Shown: piece after piece, positions 26,752-35,140 of the stretch
How positions within the stretch are numbered: position 1 is the stretch's first letter
How the letters are laid out: each line of letters begins with the position of its first letter
Assembly: GCA_963732225.1 (NCBI GenBank)
Contig: CAVSYR010000002.1
Coordinates: forward strand, 992,001-1,056,000
From: VRUE01 sp963732225
GTDB taxonomy: Bacteria; Actinomycetota; Thermoleophilia; Solirubrobacterales; 70-9
DNA length: 64,000 nucleotides
Reading direction: 5' to 3'
Translations under genes and position numbers: made by a program
The notes under the pieces: generated by a model
Told to the model about the DNA's origin: nothing
Database searches by the model: none
The model's input: only the letters and a program-made list of their open reading frames with translations

Positions 26752-27543
26752 ATGGGCCGGGGTTTGCAGCTTGAGATCGTGCAAGGAGCAGCGAAAAACC
26801 GTCTCGTCAGGTCCCCAGTCGCATTTGCGGCTGCTTTTGCCTGCATGCTGATCGCCCTCGTTGTGGCTGCCTGGCCCGGCGCGGCCGACTCGGCGCCGCT
26901 GGGAGTGGTCGTGCTGGGCAAGACGACGACGACCCCGCCGCCCTCCTGTCCGGGCAAGATCGTCAACAACGTCGAGGTCGTCCCCTGCCGGGTCGAGGGC
27001 CACGTCAGCGGCTACCAGACCAAAGCCGGCGGGGTTGAACAGCCCTACGAAGTTCCCTTCGACGGCAAGATCGTCGCTTGGTCGATCACCCTCGCCAAGC
27101 CCTCGCGCACCGACACCAAAACGACCACCAACGAGATCGGCTTCTTCAACGAATTCCTCGGCAAACCGTCGGAGGCGCGAATCGGCATCCTGCGGCCGGT
27201 CGAAGAATCGAAGCCGCCCAAATTCACCCTCGTGCGCCAGAGCCCGCTCGAGCTGCTCAACCCCTACTTCGGCAGCACCCCGATCTTCACCCTCGAACAC
27301 CCGCTCTCGGTCCTGCGCGGCCAGATCGTCGCCCTCACCGTCCCCACCTGGGCGCCGATGTTCGCCTTCAACGTCTCCGAAGAAGACACCTGGCGCGGCA
27401 GCCGCCTCGAAGACCACTGTGCTTCCAAGGAAGACATCCAGGGGGGGCATCCGCAGCAGGGTGTGAACAAGGTCAAGACCTACGGCTGCTTCTACTCCAA
27501 CGCGCGGTTGCTTTACACGGCGACGTTGGTCAAGAAACCGTAG
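26752..27543 (+). CDS. secreted protein of unknown function
   Basis: About 263 residues if ATG 26752 is used; an in-frame TTG at 26698 is further out. A hydrophobic signal (VAFAAAFACMLIALVVAAW) with cleavage near GAADSA is followed by a soluble domain with four cysteines (SCPGK, PCRVEG, DHCASKE, YGCFYS), probably two disulphides. Segments such as HVSGYQTKAGG and FNVSEEDTWRGS do not match a family I know. It stands alone between an exporter and a repeat-rich gap. Confidence 0.65.
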   Translation: MGRGLQLEIVQGAAKNRLVRSPVAFAAAFACMLIALVVAAWPGAADSAPLGVVVLGKTTTTPPPSCPGKIVNNVEVVPCRVEGHVSGYQTKAGGVEQPYEVPFDGKIVAWSITLAKPSRTDTKTTTNEIGFFNEFLGKPSEARIGILRPVEESKPPKFTLVRQSPLELLNPYFGSTPIFTLEHPLSVLRGQIVALTVPTWAPMFAFNVSEEDTWRGSRLEDHCASKEDIQGGHPQQGVNKVKTYGCFYSNARLLYTATLVKKP

Positions 27544-28021
27544 GACGAAGCATCAGGCAGGCCCGGAGCGCCGGGTACCCCTGCTCACTCGCCTGCCTGG
27601 CTGAATCGCCGGGTGCCGTCCGAGATTGGGTAGGGCCAGCGGCGCAAAACGTTCGCAGGGGCACCCGACGCTCCGGGCCAACCCCCAACGCCTGAACTAC
27701 GGAAGCTTCAGAGAGGCTCTGGGAGCAACAAGCTTCAAGCGGGCGTCGCCGTGCCGACCTCCACGAAGCTTCGGAGGAATGCCGCCGTGCCGAGAGCTCC
27801 CGAGCTTCGGATCACTCGAATCGCAGAAGCTCCTGACGCCCGGTGTGTCTGTGACGAACTCGCGGCGCGCTGGGCCTAGCGGTCGTTAGCTCCCTTGGAA
27901 CGGGCGTGAGTGGGGCCTCCGAACGTTTTGCGCCGCTGGCCCTAGGCGTTCTCGGAAGGCGGCAGGCGATCCAGCCAGGTAGGCGAGTGAGGAGGCCCCA
28001 CTCACGCCCGCTACGACGAAG
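27544..28021. repeat. gene-free region made of nested inverted repeats
   Basis: This 478-bp gap holds four inverted-repeat pairs. A: 27631-27655 with 27920-27944, 25 bp, perfect. B: 27901-27920 with 27991-28010, 20 bp, perfect. C: 27584-27610 with 27965-27991, 25 of 27 matching. D: 27560-27580 with 27659-27679, 19 of 21. The centre has several GAAGCTTC-like palindromes. A short open frame (27626-27889) lacks coding character. It could be a MITE-like mobile remnant, a recombination product, or a large structured RNA. Confidence 0.65.
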
Positions 28022-28285
28022 TTAAAGAGCTTCTTGCCGAAGCCCGCAGTACGGGCAATCGCTGACGTCGAGGCCGATCAGTTGATCGCAGCGACGGCAG
28101 GCGCGCAGGTTCTCAGGGGTGCGCGGTAGAGCGGATGCGGAAGGGGCGAGGGGGAGGACCATCGCTACTGGCTCCATCTCCTCTCCCGTCTCGCGGTCGA
28201 GGTAGACCTGGCCCGGCTCGGCGTGGGCAAGAGCCTCGCGGCCGGAGGCCGGGGCGCGCATTCTGTAGAGCTGCTTCGAGTTCAC
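28022..28285 (-). CDS. small zinc-ribbon protein
   Basis: 87 residues from GTG 28285. The C-terminal 30 residues carry two CxxC knuckles (CRRC and CPYC, 15 residues apart), a rubredoxin-like zinc ribbon. The N-terminal half (EPGQVYLDRETGEEMEPVAM) is soluble and unassigned. It is divergent from the GT4 gene with a 32-base gap. No function can be assigned. Confidence 0.65.
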   Translation of the reverse strand: MNSKQLYRMRAPASGREALAHAEPGQVYLDRETGEEMEPVAMVLPLAPSASALPRTPENLRACRRCDQLIGLDVSDCPYCGLRQEAL

Positions 28286-28317
28286 GGCGGCGAAGACTAA
28301 TAGCTTCTGCGGAACCG

Positions 28318-29721
28318 ATGCGGATACTCGTCTTCCACGGCTACATGCTGCGTGGCACCGGCAGCAACATCTACAACGTCAATCTCGCCCGCGCCCTGGC
28401 CAAGCTCGGCCACGAGGTGCACCTGCTCTGCCAGGACCGCGAGACGAAGATCGAGGGGGTGGAGATCCACAACCCCGACATCGGCGGCCTGCTGCCGGTC
28501 TACGTCAAGGACCCCTACGAGGGCTTCGAGGTCAAGGCCTTCCCGGAGCTGACCGAGGCGGAGCTCGATCGCTATATCGAGGCCAACGTGGCGGCGGTTC
28601 GCGACGTGGCGGAGCGTGCCGGCGGTATCGACCTGGCCCTCGCCAACCACCTGGTGATGGGGCCGGCGATCCTGGCCCGCGCCGATGTCGCTCCCTTTGC
28701 CGCCAAGATCCACGGCTCGGCGCTTGAGTACACGGTCAAGCCGCATCCGCGTTTTCTCCCCTACGCGCAAGAGGGCATGGAAGCGGCGCAGGGGGTGCTG
28801 GTCGGATCCCGACATACCGCCGAGTCGCTCTGGGCGGCGCTGCCTGAAGTCGCGGGGCTGAAGGAGAAGACGCGTCTTGGGCCGCCAGGGGTTGATACGG
28901 AGGCGTTTCGGCCGCGGGTCCTGTCGCGGGGTGAGGGGGGCCTGCGGGCGGGCCCCGGTCCGTCCTCGACCCCCCTCACCCCACACCACCCGCGGAAGAT
29001 CGTCTTCGTTGGCAAGCTGATCGTCTCGAAGGGGGTCGATCTGCTCTTGGCGGCGTGGCCGCTCGTCAGGGCAGAGCACCCGGACGTCGAGCTGGAGATC
29101 GCCGGGTTCGGCGAGTACGAGGAGGGACTGCGGCGGTTGCTGTCTGCTCTAGAGCGTGGGGACGTAAACGACGCCCGTGAGGTTGCGCTGGCGGGGTGGG
29201 GGATCGAGGGCGGGGAGGAGAAGCCGTTGCCGATCCTTTCCGCGTTTCTCGCGGATCCGCCCGTTGGCTACGTCGAGGCTGCCGAAGCTGCTGCCGACTC
29301 GGTTGAGTTCATCGGCAGGCTCGAGCACGACGAAGTGGCGAAGTTGCTTCCCGATGCCGAGGCGCTGGTGATGCCGAGCACCTTTCCGGAGGCCTTTGGC
29401 ATGGTGGCCGCCGAGGCCGCCGCCTGTGGCGTGCTGCCGGTCTCGGCGGGGCACTCGGGGATGCTGGAGGTGTCGCGTCAGCTGATGGAGGCGCTGCCGG
29501 GGGAGGTCGGTCGGCTGACCTCGTTCCCGGTCGAGACAGGTGCGGTCGAGGCGATCGCCGCGCGGATGAACGGCTGGCTTGCCCTGTCGGAGCAAGAGCG
29601 GGTGGATGCGCGCGAGGCGCTGGTCGAGACGGCGCGGCGGCTCTGGAGCTGGGAGGGCGTGGCCCGCGGGGTCGTCTCTGCCGCCGCGGGGCGGCTGGGC
29701 GATCTGCCCTCGCCCGAGTAG
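28318..29721 (+). CDS. family 4 glycosyltransferase
   Basis: 467 residues from ATG 28318 (MRILVFHGYMLRGTGSN); the frame is open upstream without conserved sequence. GT-B fold: the N-terminal domain has GSNIYNVNLARALAKLGHEV and KIHGSALEYTV; the C-terminal domain has KIVFVGKLIVSKGVDLLLAA and the E-x7-E nucleotide-sugar motif in PSTFPEAFGMVAAEAAACG. A low-complexity Gly/Pro insert (about residues 205-225) joins the halves. Acceptor unknown. It stands alone. Confidence 0.88.
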   Translation: MRILVFHGYMLRGTGSNIYNVNLARALAKLGHEVHLLCQDRETKIEGVEIHNPDIGGLLPVYVKDPYEGFEVKAFPELTEAELDRYIEANVAAVRDVAERAGGIDLALANHLVMGPAILARADVAPFAAKIHGSALEYTVKPHPRFLPYAQEGMEAAQGVLVGSRHTAESLWAALPEVAGLKEKTRLGPPGVDTEAFRPRVLSRGEGGLRAGPGPSSTPLTPHHPRKIVFVGKLIVSKGVDLLLAAWPLVRAEHPDVELEIAGFGEYEEGLRRLLSALERGDVNDAREVALAGWGIEGGEEKPLPILSAFLADPPVGYVEAAEAAADSVEFIGRLEHDEVAKLLPDAEALVMPSTFPEAFGMVAAEAAACGVLPVSAGHSGMLEVSRQLMEALPGEVGRLTSFPVETGAVEAIAARMNGWLALSEQERVDAREALVETARRLWSWEGVARGVVSAAAGRLGDLPSPE

Positions 29722-29788
29722 CTAGTGCCGAGCGTCACCAGAGCCTGAAAGCTTCCGGCCGTCGCTTCAATAGAATGCCCGCCGCCTC

Positions 29789-30580
29789 ATGTACGGCCGC
29801 CTCCCGATAGCGAAGATGCTCGCTGCCACAGTTGCGATGACCGCGGCAATCTCTGCCGTGATGTTGTCGATCAACTGGGATGGCCAGGAGGCCTCGACGG
29901 CCGCGCCCAAGATCGACGATCTGCTCAACGTGATGATCGTCCTCTCCTCCTTCGTCTTCTCGCTGGTGATCGTGGCGCTCTTCTACGCCCTCTGGAAGTT
30001 CAAAGCCAAGCCCGGCGACGAATCTGACGGCGAGCCGATCCACGGCAACACCAAACTCGAGATCGCCTGGACCGTGATCCCGACGATCATCGTGCTCTTC
30101 GGCGCCGGCTACAGCTGGTCGGTGCTCAACGACATCGAAAAGCTCGACAAGAACCCGCTCACCGTCGATGTCTTTTCCCAGCAGTACGCCTGGAGCTTCG
30201 GCTACCCGGGCAAAGGCGACGTCTACGTCCAGGGCGAAATGCACGTGCCGGTCAACCGCCAGATCCAGTTCAAGATGCACGCCCAGGACGTGATCCACTC
30301 CTTCTGGGTGCCGGAGTGGCGGATCAAGAAGGACAACGTGCCGGGGATCACGACCACCGCGATCGTCACCCCCGACAAGCTCGGCACTTACCAGCTGATC
30401 TGCACCGAGCTCTGCGGCTTCGGCCACGCCTCGATGCGGGCCAAGGTCGTGGTCGAAACACCAGCCAACTTCCAGAAATGGGTCAGCAGCCTGGAAGAAA
30501 AAGTTCCGGCACCGCTGGCCGAATCGATAAACCAAGACACCGAGGCCAACCCGACGCCGCTGAACGCCGGGGGGGCATAA
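29789..30580 (+). CDS. ctaC: cytochrome c oxidase subunit II
   Basis: 263 residues. Two N-terminal membrane helices (about 8-27 and 45-68) precede the cupredoxin domain. The CuA site is complete: His170 in DVIHSFW, then Cys205, Cys209, His213 and Met216 in CTELCGFGHASM, with the aromatic patch QQYAWSFGYP for electron entry. It accepts electrons from cytochrome c and passes them to subunit I. First gene of the functional oxidase operon; ctaD follows after 13 bases. A TAGAAT -10-like box sits 12 bases before the ATG, so the leader is very short. Confidence 0.95.
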   Translation: MYGRLPIAKMLAATVAMTAAISAVMLSINWDGQEASTAAPKIDDLLNVMIVLSSFVFSLVIVALFYALWKFKAKPGDESDGEPIHGNTKLEIAWTVIPTIIVLFGAGYSWSVLNDIEKLDKNPLTVDVFSQQYAWSFGYPGKGDVYVQGEMHVPVNRQIQFKMHAQDVIHSFWVPEWRIKKDNVPGITTTAIVTPDKLGTYQLICTELCGFGHASMRAKVVVETPANFQKWVSSLEEKVPAPLAESINQDTEANPTPLNAGGA

Positions 30581-30593
30581 TGGAGGCCTGCTG

Positions 30594-32498
30594 ATGACGG
30601 CTGCGATCAAGCAACCGGGCTGGATTAGGGGCGCGCTCGGCGCGATCCTCGGTGCCGCATTTGGCTTTGCGCTCGTCGTTGCGCTGCGTAAGGCCTCGGG
30701 GCTGCCCGCCTACCAGACCGAACAAACCGGTTACCCGCAGGTGGTCGTGCCGCTGATTACCGGCCCGCTCGGCTTCCTGCTTGGCTTCGGCTGCTTCGAC
30801 TACTGGCTGCGTTGGGCCGCCGGCATGCCGACGATTCCCGAGGATCACTCCCAGCACGGCGCCAAGAGCTGGAAGGACTACTTCCGCTTCAACACCGATC
30901 ACAAGGTGATCGGCATCCAGTACATCTGCACCACCTTCTTCTTCTTCTTCGTGGGCGGCCTGATGGCGATGCTGATCCGGGCCGAGCTGGCCCAGCCCGG
31001 CACCCAGATCGTCGACGCCGCCACCTACAACAGCCTCTTCTCCACCCACGCGGTGCTGATGATCTTCGTCTTCGTGATCCCGGTCTTCGCCGGCATCGCC
31101 AACTACGTCCTGCCGCTGATGATCGGCGCTCCGGACATGGCCTTCCCGCGCCTCAACGCGCTCAGCTTCTGGATGCTGCCGCTGGCCGGCCTACTCTTCA
31201 TCGGCAGCTTCCTCGCTCCCGGCGGCGCTTTCGACGCCGGCTGGACCGGCTACGCGCCGCTCTCGACCGGGGCGCCGCTGGGCCAATCCTTCTTCAACCT
31301 CGGCGTGCAGTTCGCCGGTGCCTCATCGATCGCGACCGCGCTCAACTTCCTGGTCACGATCATCACCATGCGGGCGCCGGGGATGACCTTCTGGCGGATG
31401 CCACTGCTGGTCTGGGCCAACCTCTCGACCTCGCTGCTGGTCGTCGCCGCGACGCCCTTCATCGCCGGCGTCCAGTTCATGGTCCTCTTCGATCGCGCCC
31501 TGCACACCAACTTCTTCCAGTTTGCTGGCGGAGGTGATGTCGTCAGCTACCAGCACATCTTCTGGTTCTACTCGCACCCGGCCGTCTACATCATGATGTT
31601 GCCCGGCTTCGGGATCATCAGTGAGGTCATATCGACCCATGCCCGAAAGCCGATCTTCGGCTATCGATTGATGGCCCTGGCGCTGATCGGCATCGTTGTG
31701 CTCAGCTACTCGGTCTGGGCCCACCACATGTTCGTCGCCGGCATGTTCAGCTGGCTGCGCGTGCCGATGATGATCACCACGCTGCTGATCGCGGTGCCGA
31801 CCGGAATCAAGATCTTCTCTTGGATAGGCACGCTCTATTTCGGCAAGATCCATACCTATTCGACGGCGATGCTGTTCGCGCTCGCCTTCATCGTCACTTT
31901 CACCATTGGTGGGATCAGTGGCGTGATGCTGGGCATGGTGCCGATCGACATCCACGTCTCCGACACCTACTTCATCGTCGCCCACATCCACTTCGTGCTC
32001 TTCGGCGGCTCCGTCTTCACGATCTTCTCCGGGATCTACCACTGGTTCCCGAAGATCACCGGGCGGATGTACGACGAGAAACTCGGCCGCGTTCACTTCT
32101 GGGGCACGCTCTTCGGCACCTGGGTTACCTTCATCCCGATGCACTGGATCGGGATGGACGGCATGCCCCGCCGCGTCGCCGACTACGCAACTCAGTTCGG
32201 CAACTGGAACCTGCTGATCAGTTGCGGTGCCTTCATCCTCGGCGCGATCCAGCTGGTCTTCCTCTACAACATGATCGTCAGCTGGCGCTTTGGTCCGAAG
32301 GCTGTGGCCAACCCCTGGCGCGCCAACTCGATCGAGTGGCAGGTCTCCTCGCCGCCGCCGATCTACAACTTCCCCGAGATCCCGCGCGTCGTCGGCGGTC
32401 CCTACGAGTACGGCGTGCCCGGTGCCCGCCACGCGATCATGCCCGGCGAATCGGTTGAGGTACCGACACCGGAGCCGACCGTGGTGGGCTCGGCATGA
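30594..32498 (+). CDS. ctaD: cytochrome c oxidase subunit I (aa3-type, functional copy)
   Basis: 634 residues. All ligands are present: haem a His in STHAVLMIF, CuB His and cross-linked Tyr in YSHPAVY, the CuB His pair in VWAHHMF, and haem a3 / haem a His in VAHIHFVLFGG. An extra N-terminal region of about 90 residues with two hydrophobic segments precedes the standard DHKVIGIQYI start of helix I. It reduces oxygen to water with proton pumping. It overlaps the following HUP-domain gene by four bases. Confidence 0.96.
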   Translation: MTAAIKQPGWIRGALGAILGAAFGFALVVALRKASGLPAYQTEQTGYPQVVVPLITGPLGFLLGFGCFDYWLRWAAGMPTIPEDHSQHGAKSWKDYFRFNTDHKVIGIQYICTTFFFFFVGGLMAMLIRAELAQPGTQIVDAATYNSLFSTHAVLMIFVFVIPVFAGIANYVLPLMIGAPDMAFPRLNALSFWMLPLAGLLFIGSFLAPGGAFDAGWTGYAPLSTGAPLGQSFFNLGVQFAGASSIATALNFLVTIITMRAPGMTFWRMPLLVWANLSTSLLVVAATPFIAGVQFMVLFDRALHTNFFQFAGGGDVVSYQHIFWFYSHPAVYIMMLPGFGIISEVISTHARKPIFGYRLMALALIGIVVLSYSVWAHHMFVAGMFSWLRVPMMITTLLIAVPTGIKIFSWIGTLYFGKIHTYSTAMLFALAFIVTFTIGGISGVMLGMVPIDIHVSDTYFIVAHIHFVLFGGSVFTIFSGIYHWFPKITGRMYDEKLGRVHFWGTLFGTWVTFIPMHWIGMDGMPRRVADYATQFGNWNLLISCGAFILGAIQLVFLYNMIVSWRFGPKAVANPWRANSIEWQVSSPPPIYNFPEIPRVVGGPYEYGVPGARHAIMPGESVEVPTPEPTVVGSA

Positions 32499-33370
32499 GC
32501 GACGCATCCGGGGCAAAGCCCCTGCTCGTCTTTCTCAACGAGGTTGCCGGCGGCCGCAAGCTGCTGGCGGCGGTGCAGGAGCGCGCCGACAAGGTTCCCT
32601 TCGTCGCCGTAGCGGCGCCCCAGAACCAGCCGGCGGTCGGTCAGTTGATCGATTCGGGCGAGCTGCGCGACGCGGCGAAAGCCCGAGTCGAGGTGACGAT
32701 GTCGATCCTCTCCGAGTACGGGATTGAATCGGTCGGCGAGGTGATGGATCCGGAGCCCTCGCTGGCACTTGACGATGCGGTGCGCGCCCACGAACCGGGC
32801 GAGGTGCTGCTCTCTTGTGCCGCCGAGACCCGCTTCGGCTTCACCCGTAAGGACCTCGTTTCCTGGGCCGAAGCGCGCTTCGAGCCGGAGGTCCCGGTGA
32901 CCCACATCCCGGTGCGGATCACCGACGACTCGATCAGCTGGGAGAAGAGCCACACGCTGGTGGTGGCGAGCCAGACCGTGGCCGCGCCCGATTTGGTCAG
33001 CCGGCTCAAGGAGCGCGCTGCCGGGCACCCGCACCGCTACACGATCATCTGCCCGCGGACCGAGGACGTGACCGAGCCGGAGATGGTTCGCGACCTGGCC
33101 GCGACCCTGGCCGAGCTCTATCGCGCCGATATCGACGCCACCGGCCAGCCGATGAGCCCCGATCCCTTTCACGCGGTGCAGAACGCGATTGAGCACTACA
33201 GCGTCGACGAGGTGCTGATCTCGACCTTCGCCGGTGAGACTTCACGCTGGCTCGAGGACGATCTGATCGGCCGCGTTCGCGCGATTACCGACAAGCCGGT
33301 CGAGCACCTCGAGGTCGGCCGCCCGGCCGCCGTCGTGGCCGCTGCGGTCGCCGAGGGAGGGGATGCCTGA
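32495..33370 (+). CDS. tandem HUP/universal-stress-like protein in the oxidase operon
   Basis: 291 residues, soluble. It contains two copies of a domain of about 140 residues: the first has PLLVFLNEVAGGRKLLAAV and DDAVRAHEPGEVLLSCAAE; the second has HTLVVASQTVAAPDLVSRL and QNAIEHYSVDEVLISTFAG with SRWLEDDLIGR. A third related copy is the gene at 34.0 kb. The alternating strand/helix pattern resembles universal stress proteins, but I see no clear G-2x-G-9x-G ATP motif. It overlaps both ctaD and ctaE by a few bases, so it is made with the oxidase; a sensing or assembly role is an inference. Confidence 0.65.
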   Translation: MSDASGAKPLLVFLNEVAGGRKLLAAVQERADKVPFVAVAAPQNQPAVGQLIDSGELRDAAKARVEVTMSILSEYGIESVGEVMDPEPSLALDDAVRAHEPGEVLLSCAAETRFGFTRKDLVSWAEARFEPEVPVTHIPVRITDDSISWEKSHTLVVASQTVAAPDLVSRLKERAAGHPHRYTIICPRTEDVTEPEMVRDLAATLAELYRADIDATGQPMSPDPFHAVQNAIEHYSVDEVLISTFAGETSRWLEDDLIGRVRAITDKPVEHLEVGRPAAVVAAAVAEGGDA

Positions 33371-33996
33371 TGGAGAGCGCAACGGTCACGCTGGGACACG
33401 CTCACGAGGACGAGCACCACGGGCCTCCCGAGGCCAACCAGAGTTCGCGGATCGACCGCCAGACGCTGGGCATCCTGCTCTTCATCGTCTCCGAGGTGAT
33501 GCTCTTCGGGGCCTTCTTCGCCTCTTACTTCTTCCTTCGGGTCGTCGTTCACCCCTCGAGCTGGCCGCCGCACCCCTACGAACTGCCGGTCGCGGTGGCG
33601 GGCGTCAACACGGCGATCCTGGTCTCCTCCAGCTTCACGATCCACTACGCGCTGGAGTCGATCCGCCGCGGCAACCGCAACGGCCTCAAGCTGGGCTTGG
33701 TGCTGACCTGGATGCTCGGCGCGACCTTCCTCTTTATCCAGCTCAACGAGTACGTCCACCTCGGCTTCAGCGCCCGCGATCTCGGCTTCGGCTCGATCTT
33801 CTACAGCCTCACCGGCCTGCACGGCGCCCACGTCTTCGTCGGGCTCTGCCTGCTCACCTTCGCCTCGATCCGCGCCTTCCGCGGTCATTTCGGCACCGAG
33901 GAGAAGGACCACCTCGGCGTCGAGGTGCCGGGCATTTACTGGCACTTCGTCGACATCATGTGGCTGGTCGTCTTCTTCACGGTTTACATCCTCTGA
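33370..33996 (+). CDS. ctaE: cytochrome c oxidase subunit III
   Basis: 208 residues, five helices, the length of the short actinobacterial type. Conserved features: GILLFIVSEVMLFGAFFASY with the helix III Glu, NEYVHLGFSARDLGFGSIFY, LTGLHGAHVFVGL and IYWHFVDIMWLVVF. A His-rich N-terminal stretch (HAHEDEHHG) could bind metal. It shares one base with the preceding HUP gene. Confidence 0.94.
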   Translation: MESATVTLGHAHEDEHHGPPEANQSSRIDRQTLGILLFIVSEVMLFGAFFASYFFLRVVVHPSSWPPHPYELPVAVAGVNTAILVSSSFTIHYALESIRRGNRNGLKLGLVLTWMLGATFLFIQLNEYVHLGFSARDLGFGSIFYSLTGLHGAHVFVGLCLLTFASIRAFRGHFGTEEKDHLGVEVPGIYWHFVDIMWLVVFFTVYIL

Positions 33997-34016
33997 TCAC
34001 GCGGTAAAACAGGGGT

Positions 34017-34667
34017 ATGCACAATCCCCTGAGGTCTGAGCAAGACGCGTTCAGGTGGCTGTTGGTGATTGGGGCTGCCGTGGTGTCGGCGATCGTGCTG
34101 ACCCTTCTGACCCGGCCGGTGGTGGGCGTGATTTGGACGGCGCTCCTGATTGGCTTTGGCATTGGCTTCGGCTACCGCAGTGCGCGTGGGTCGCTACCGC
34201 GCAACGTCGAGGTGACTCAGGGCGGGGACGGCAAGTTTCGGCTACTCGTGGTTGCCAACGAGACGGTCCAGGGCGAGGCGCTGCTGAAGGAGATTCGCGA
34301 TCGCTGTCGCGACCGGCGCTGCGAGGTGATGGTGGTGACGCCCGCTCTGGCCTCCTCACGCGCCTCACACTGGGCCTCGGACATCGACGAGGCAATCGAG
34401 CTCGCGCGCCAGCGCATGGAGCTCTCGCTGATCGAGATCAAGCAGCTTGGCCTGAAGGCAAAAGGAGAGATCGGCGACTCCGATCCCAACGTCGCGATCG
34501 AGGACGCCCTGCGGATCTTCCCCGCCGACGAGATCCTGATCTCGACCCATCCCCCCGATCGCTCGCGCTGGCTAGAGCACGGTGTCGTCGACAAGGCCCG
34601 TGAGCGAATCGACCTGCCGATTACCCATGTGGTTGTCGACCTCGCCGGCGACCGCACGCTGCTGTGA
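34017..34667 (+). CDS. membrane-anchored HUP/universal-stress-like protein
   Basis: 216 residues. Two N-terminal hydrophobic helices (about 11-50) are followed by one soluble domain homologous to both domains of the gene at 32.5 kb: RLLVVANETVQGEALLKEI, AIEDALRIFPADEILISTHP, SRWLEHGVVDKAR and LPITHVVVDLAG. A single-domain membrane form next to ctaE suggests it sits beside the oxidase. No ligand can be named. Last gene of the plus-strand oxidase operon. Confidence 0.65.
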   Translation: MHNPLRSEQDAFRWLLVIGAAVVSAIVLTLLTRPVVGVIWTALLIGFGIGFGYRSARGSLPRNVEVTQGGDGKFRLLVVANETVQGEALLKEIRDRCRDRRCEVMVVTPALASSRASHWASDIDEAIELARQRMELSLIEIKQLGLKAKGEIGDSDPNVAIEDALRIFPADEILISTHPPDRSRWLEHGVVDKARERIDLPITHVVVDLAGDRTLL

Positions 34668-34734
34668 TCAATTCATCGCGGTTTCGTCACGCTTAGCGCG
34701 CCACGCGAAATGTTTTGTCTTCTAGCCTGTCACT

Positions 34735-35118
34735 ATGGAGATGATGACCTCGCGCTGGACCGATGACCGCATGGATGACCTCAAGCACCAGGTTGACGAG
34801 CTCGGCCGCCGCATGGAGACCGGATTCGCGGAGCAGCGCAGGGAAATGAATGCCCGCTTCGATCGCCTGGAGAAGAGTCTCGAAGTGCGCTTTGAGAAGG
34901 TCGATGAGCGATTCGACAAGATCGATGAGCGATTCGAGAGGGTGGACGCGAAATTCGAACGGGTCGACGCGAAATTCGACGGGGTAAACGAGCAGATCGC
35001 TCGCACGCAGGAGACGGTGATTGGCCTGTACGCGATGCTCACGCGTTTCTCGCTGTGGTTTGCCGGGGCGGTGGCCGTTGCCATTCTCGCCGCCGTCCTG
35101 ACCTTGTGGCTCCGCTAG
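34735..35118 (+). CDS. coiled-coil protein with C-terminal membrane anchor
   Basis: 127 residues. Residues 10-90 are a continuous coiled coil with a clean 7-residue repeat (RFEKVDERFDKIDERFERVD, AKFERVDAKFD) that looks recently expanded. The C-terminal helix FSLWFAGAVAVAILAAVLTL is a tail anchor. Such proteins resemble DUF1640-like and phage-type coiled coils. Role unknown. It lies alone between the oxidase operon and ctaA (convergent). Confidence 0.7.
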   Translation: MEMMTSRWTDDRMDDLKHQVDELGRRMETGFAEQRREMNARFDRLEKSLEVRFEKVDERFDKIDERFERVDAKFERVDAKFDGVNEQIARTQETVIGLYAMLTRFSLWFAGAVAVAILAAVLTLWLR

Positions 35119-35140
35119 GGAACTGGTCCGAGCCGGAGCG

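Noticed and set aside
27626..27889. 87-residue open frame inside the inverted-repeat nest
   Set aside because: Overlaps repeat arms, no ribosome site, no homology recognised; more likely noncoding.
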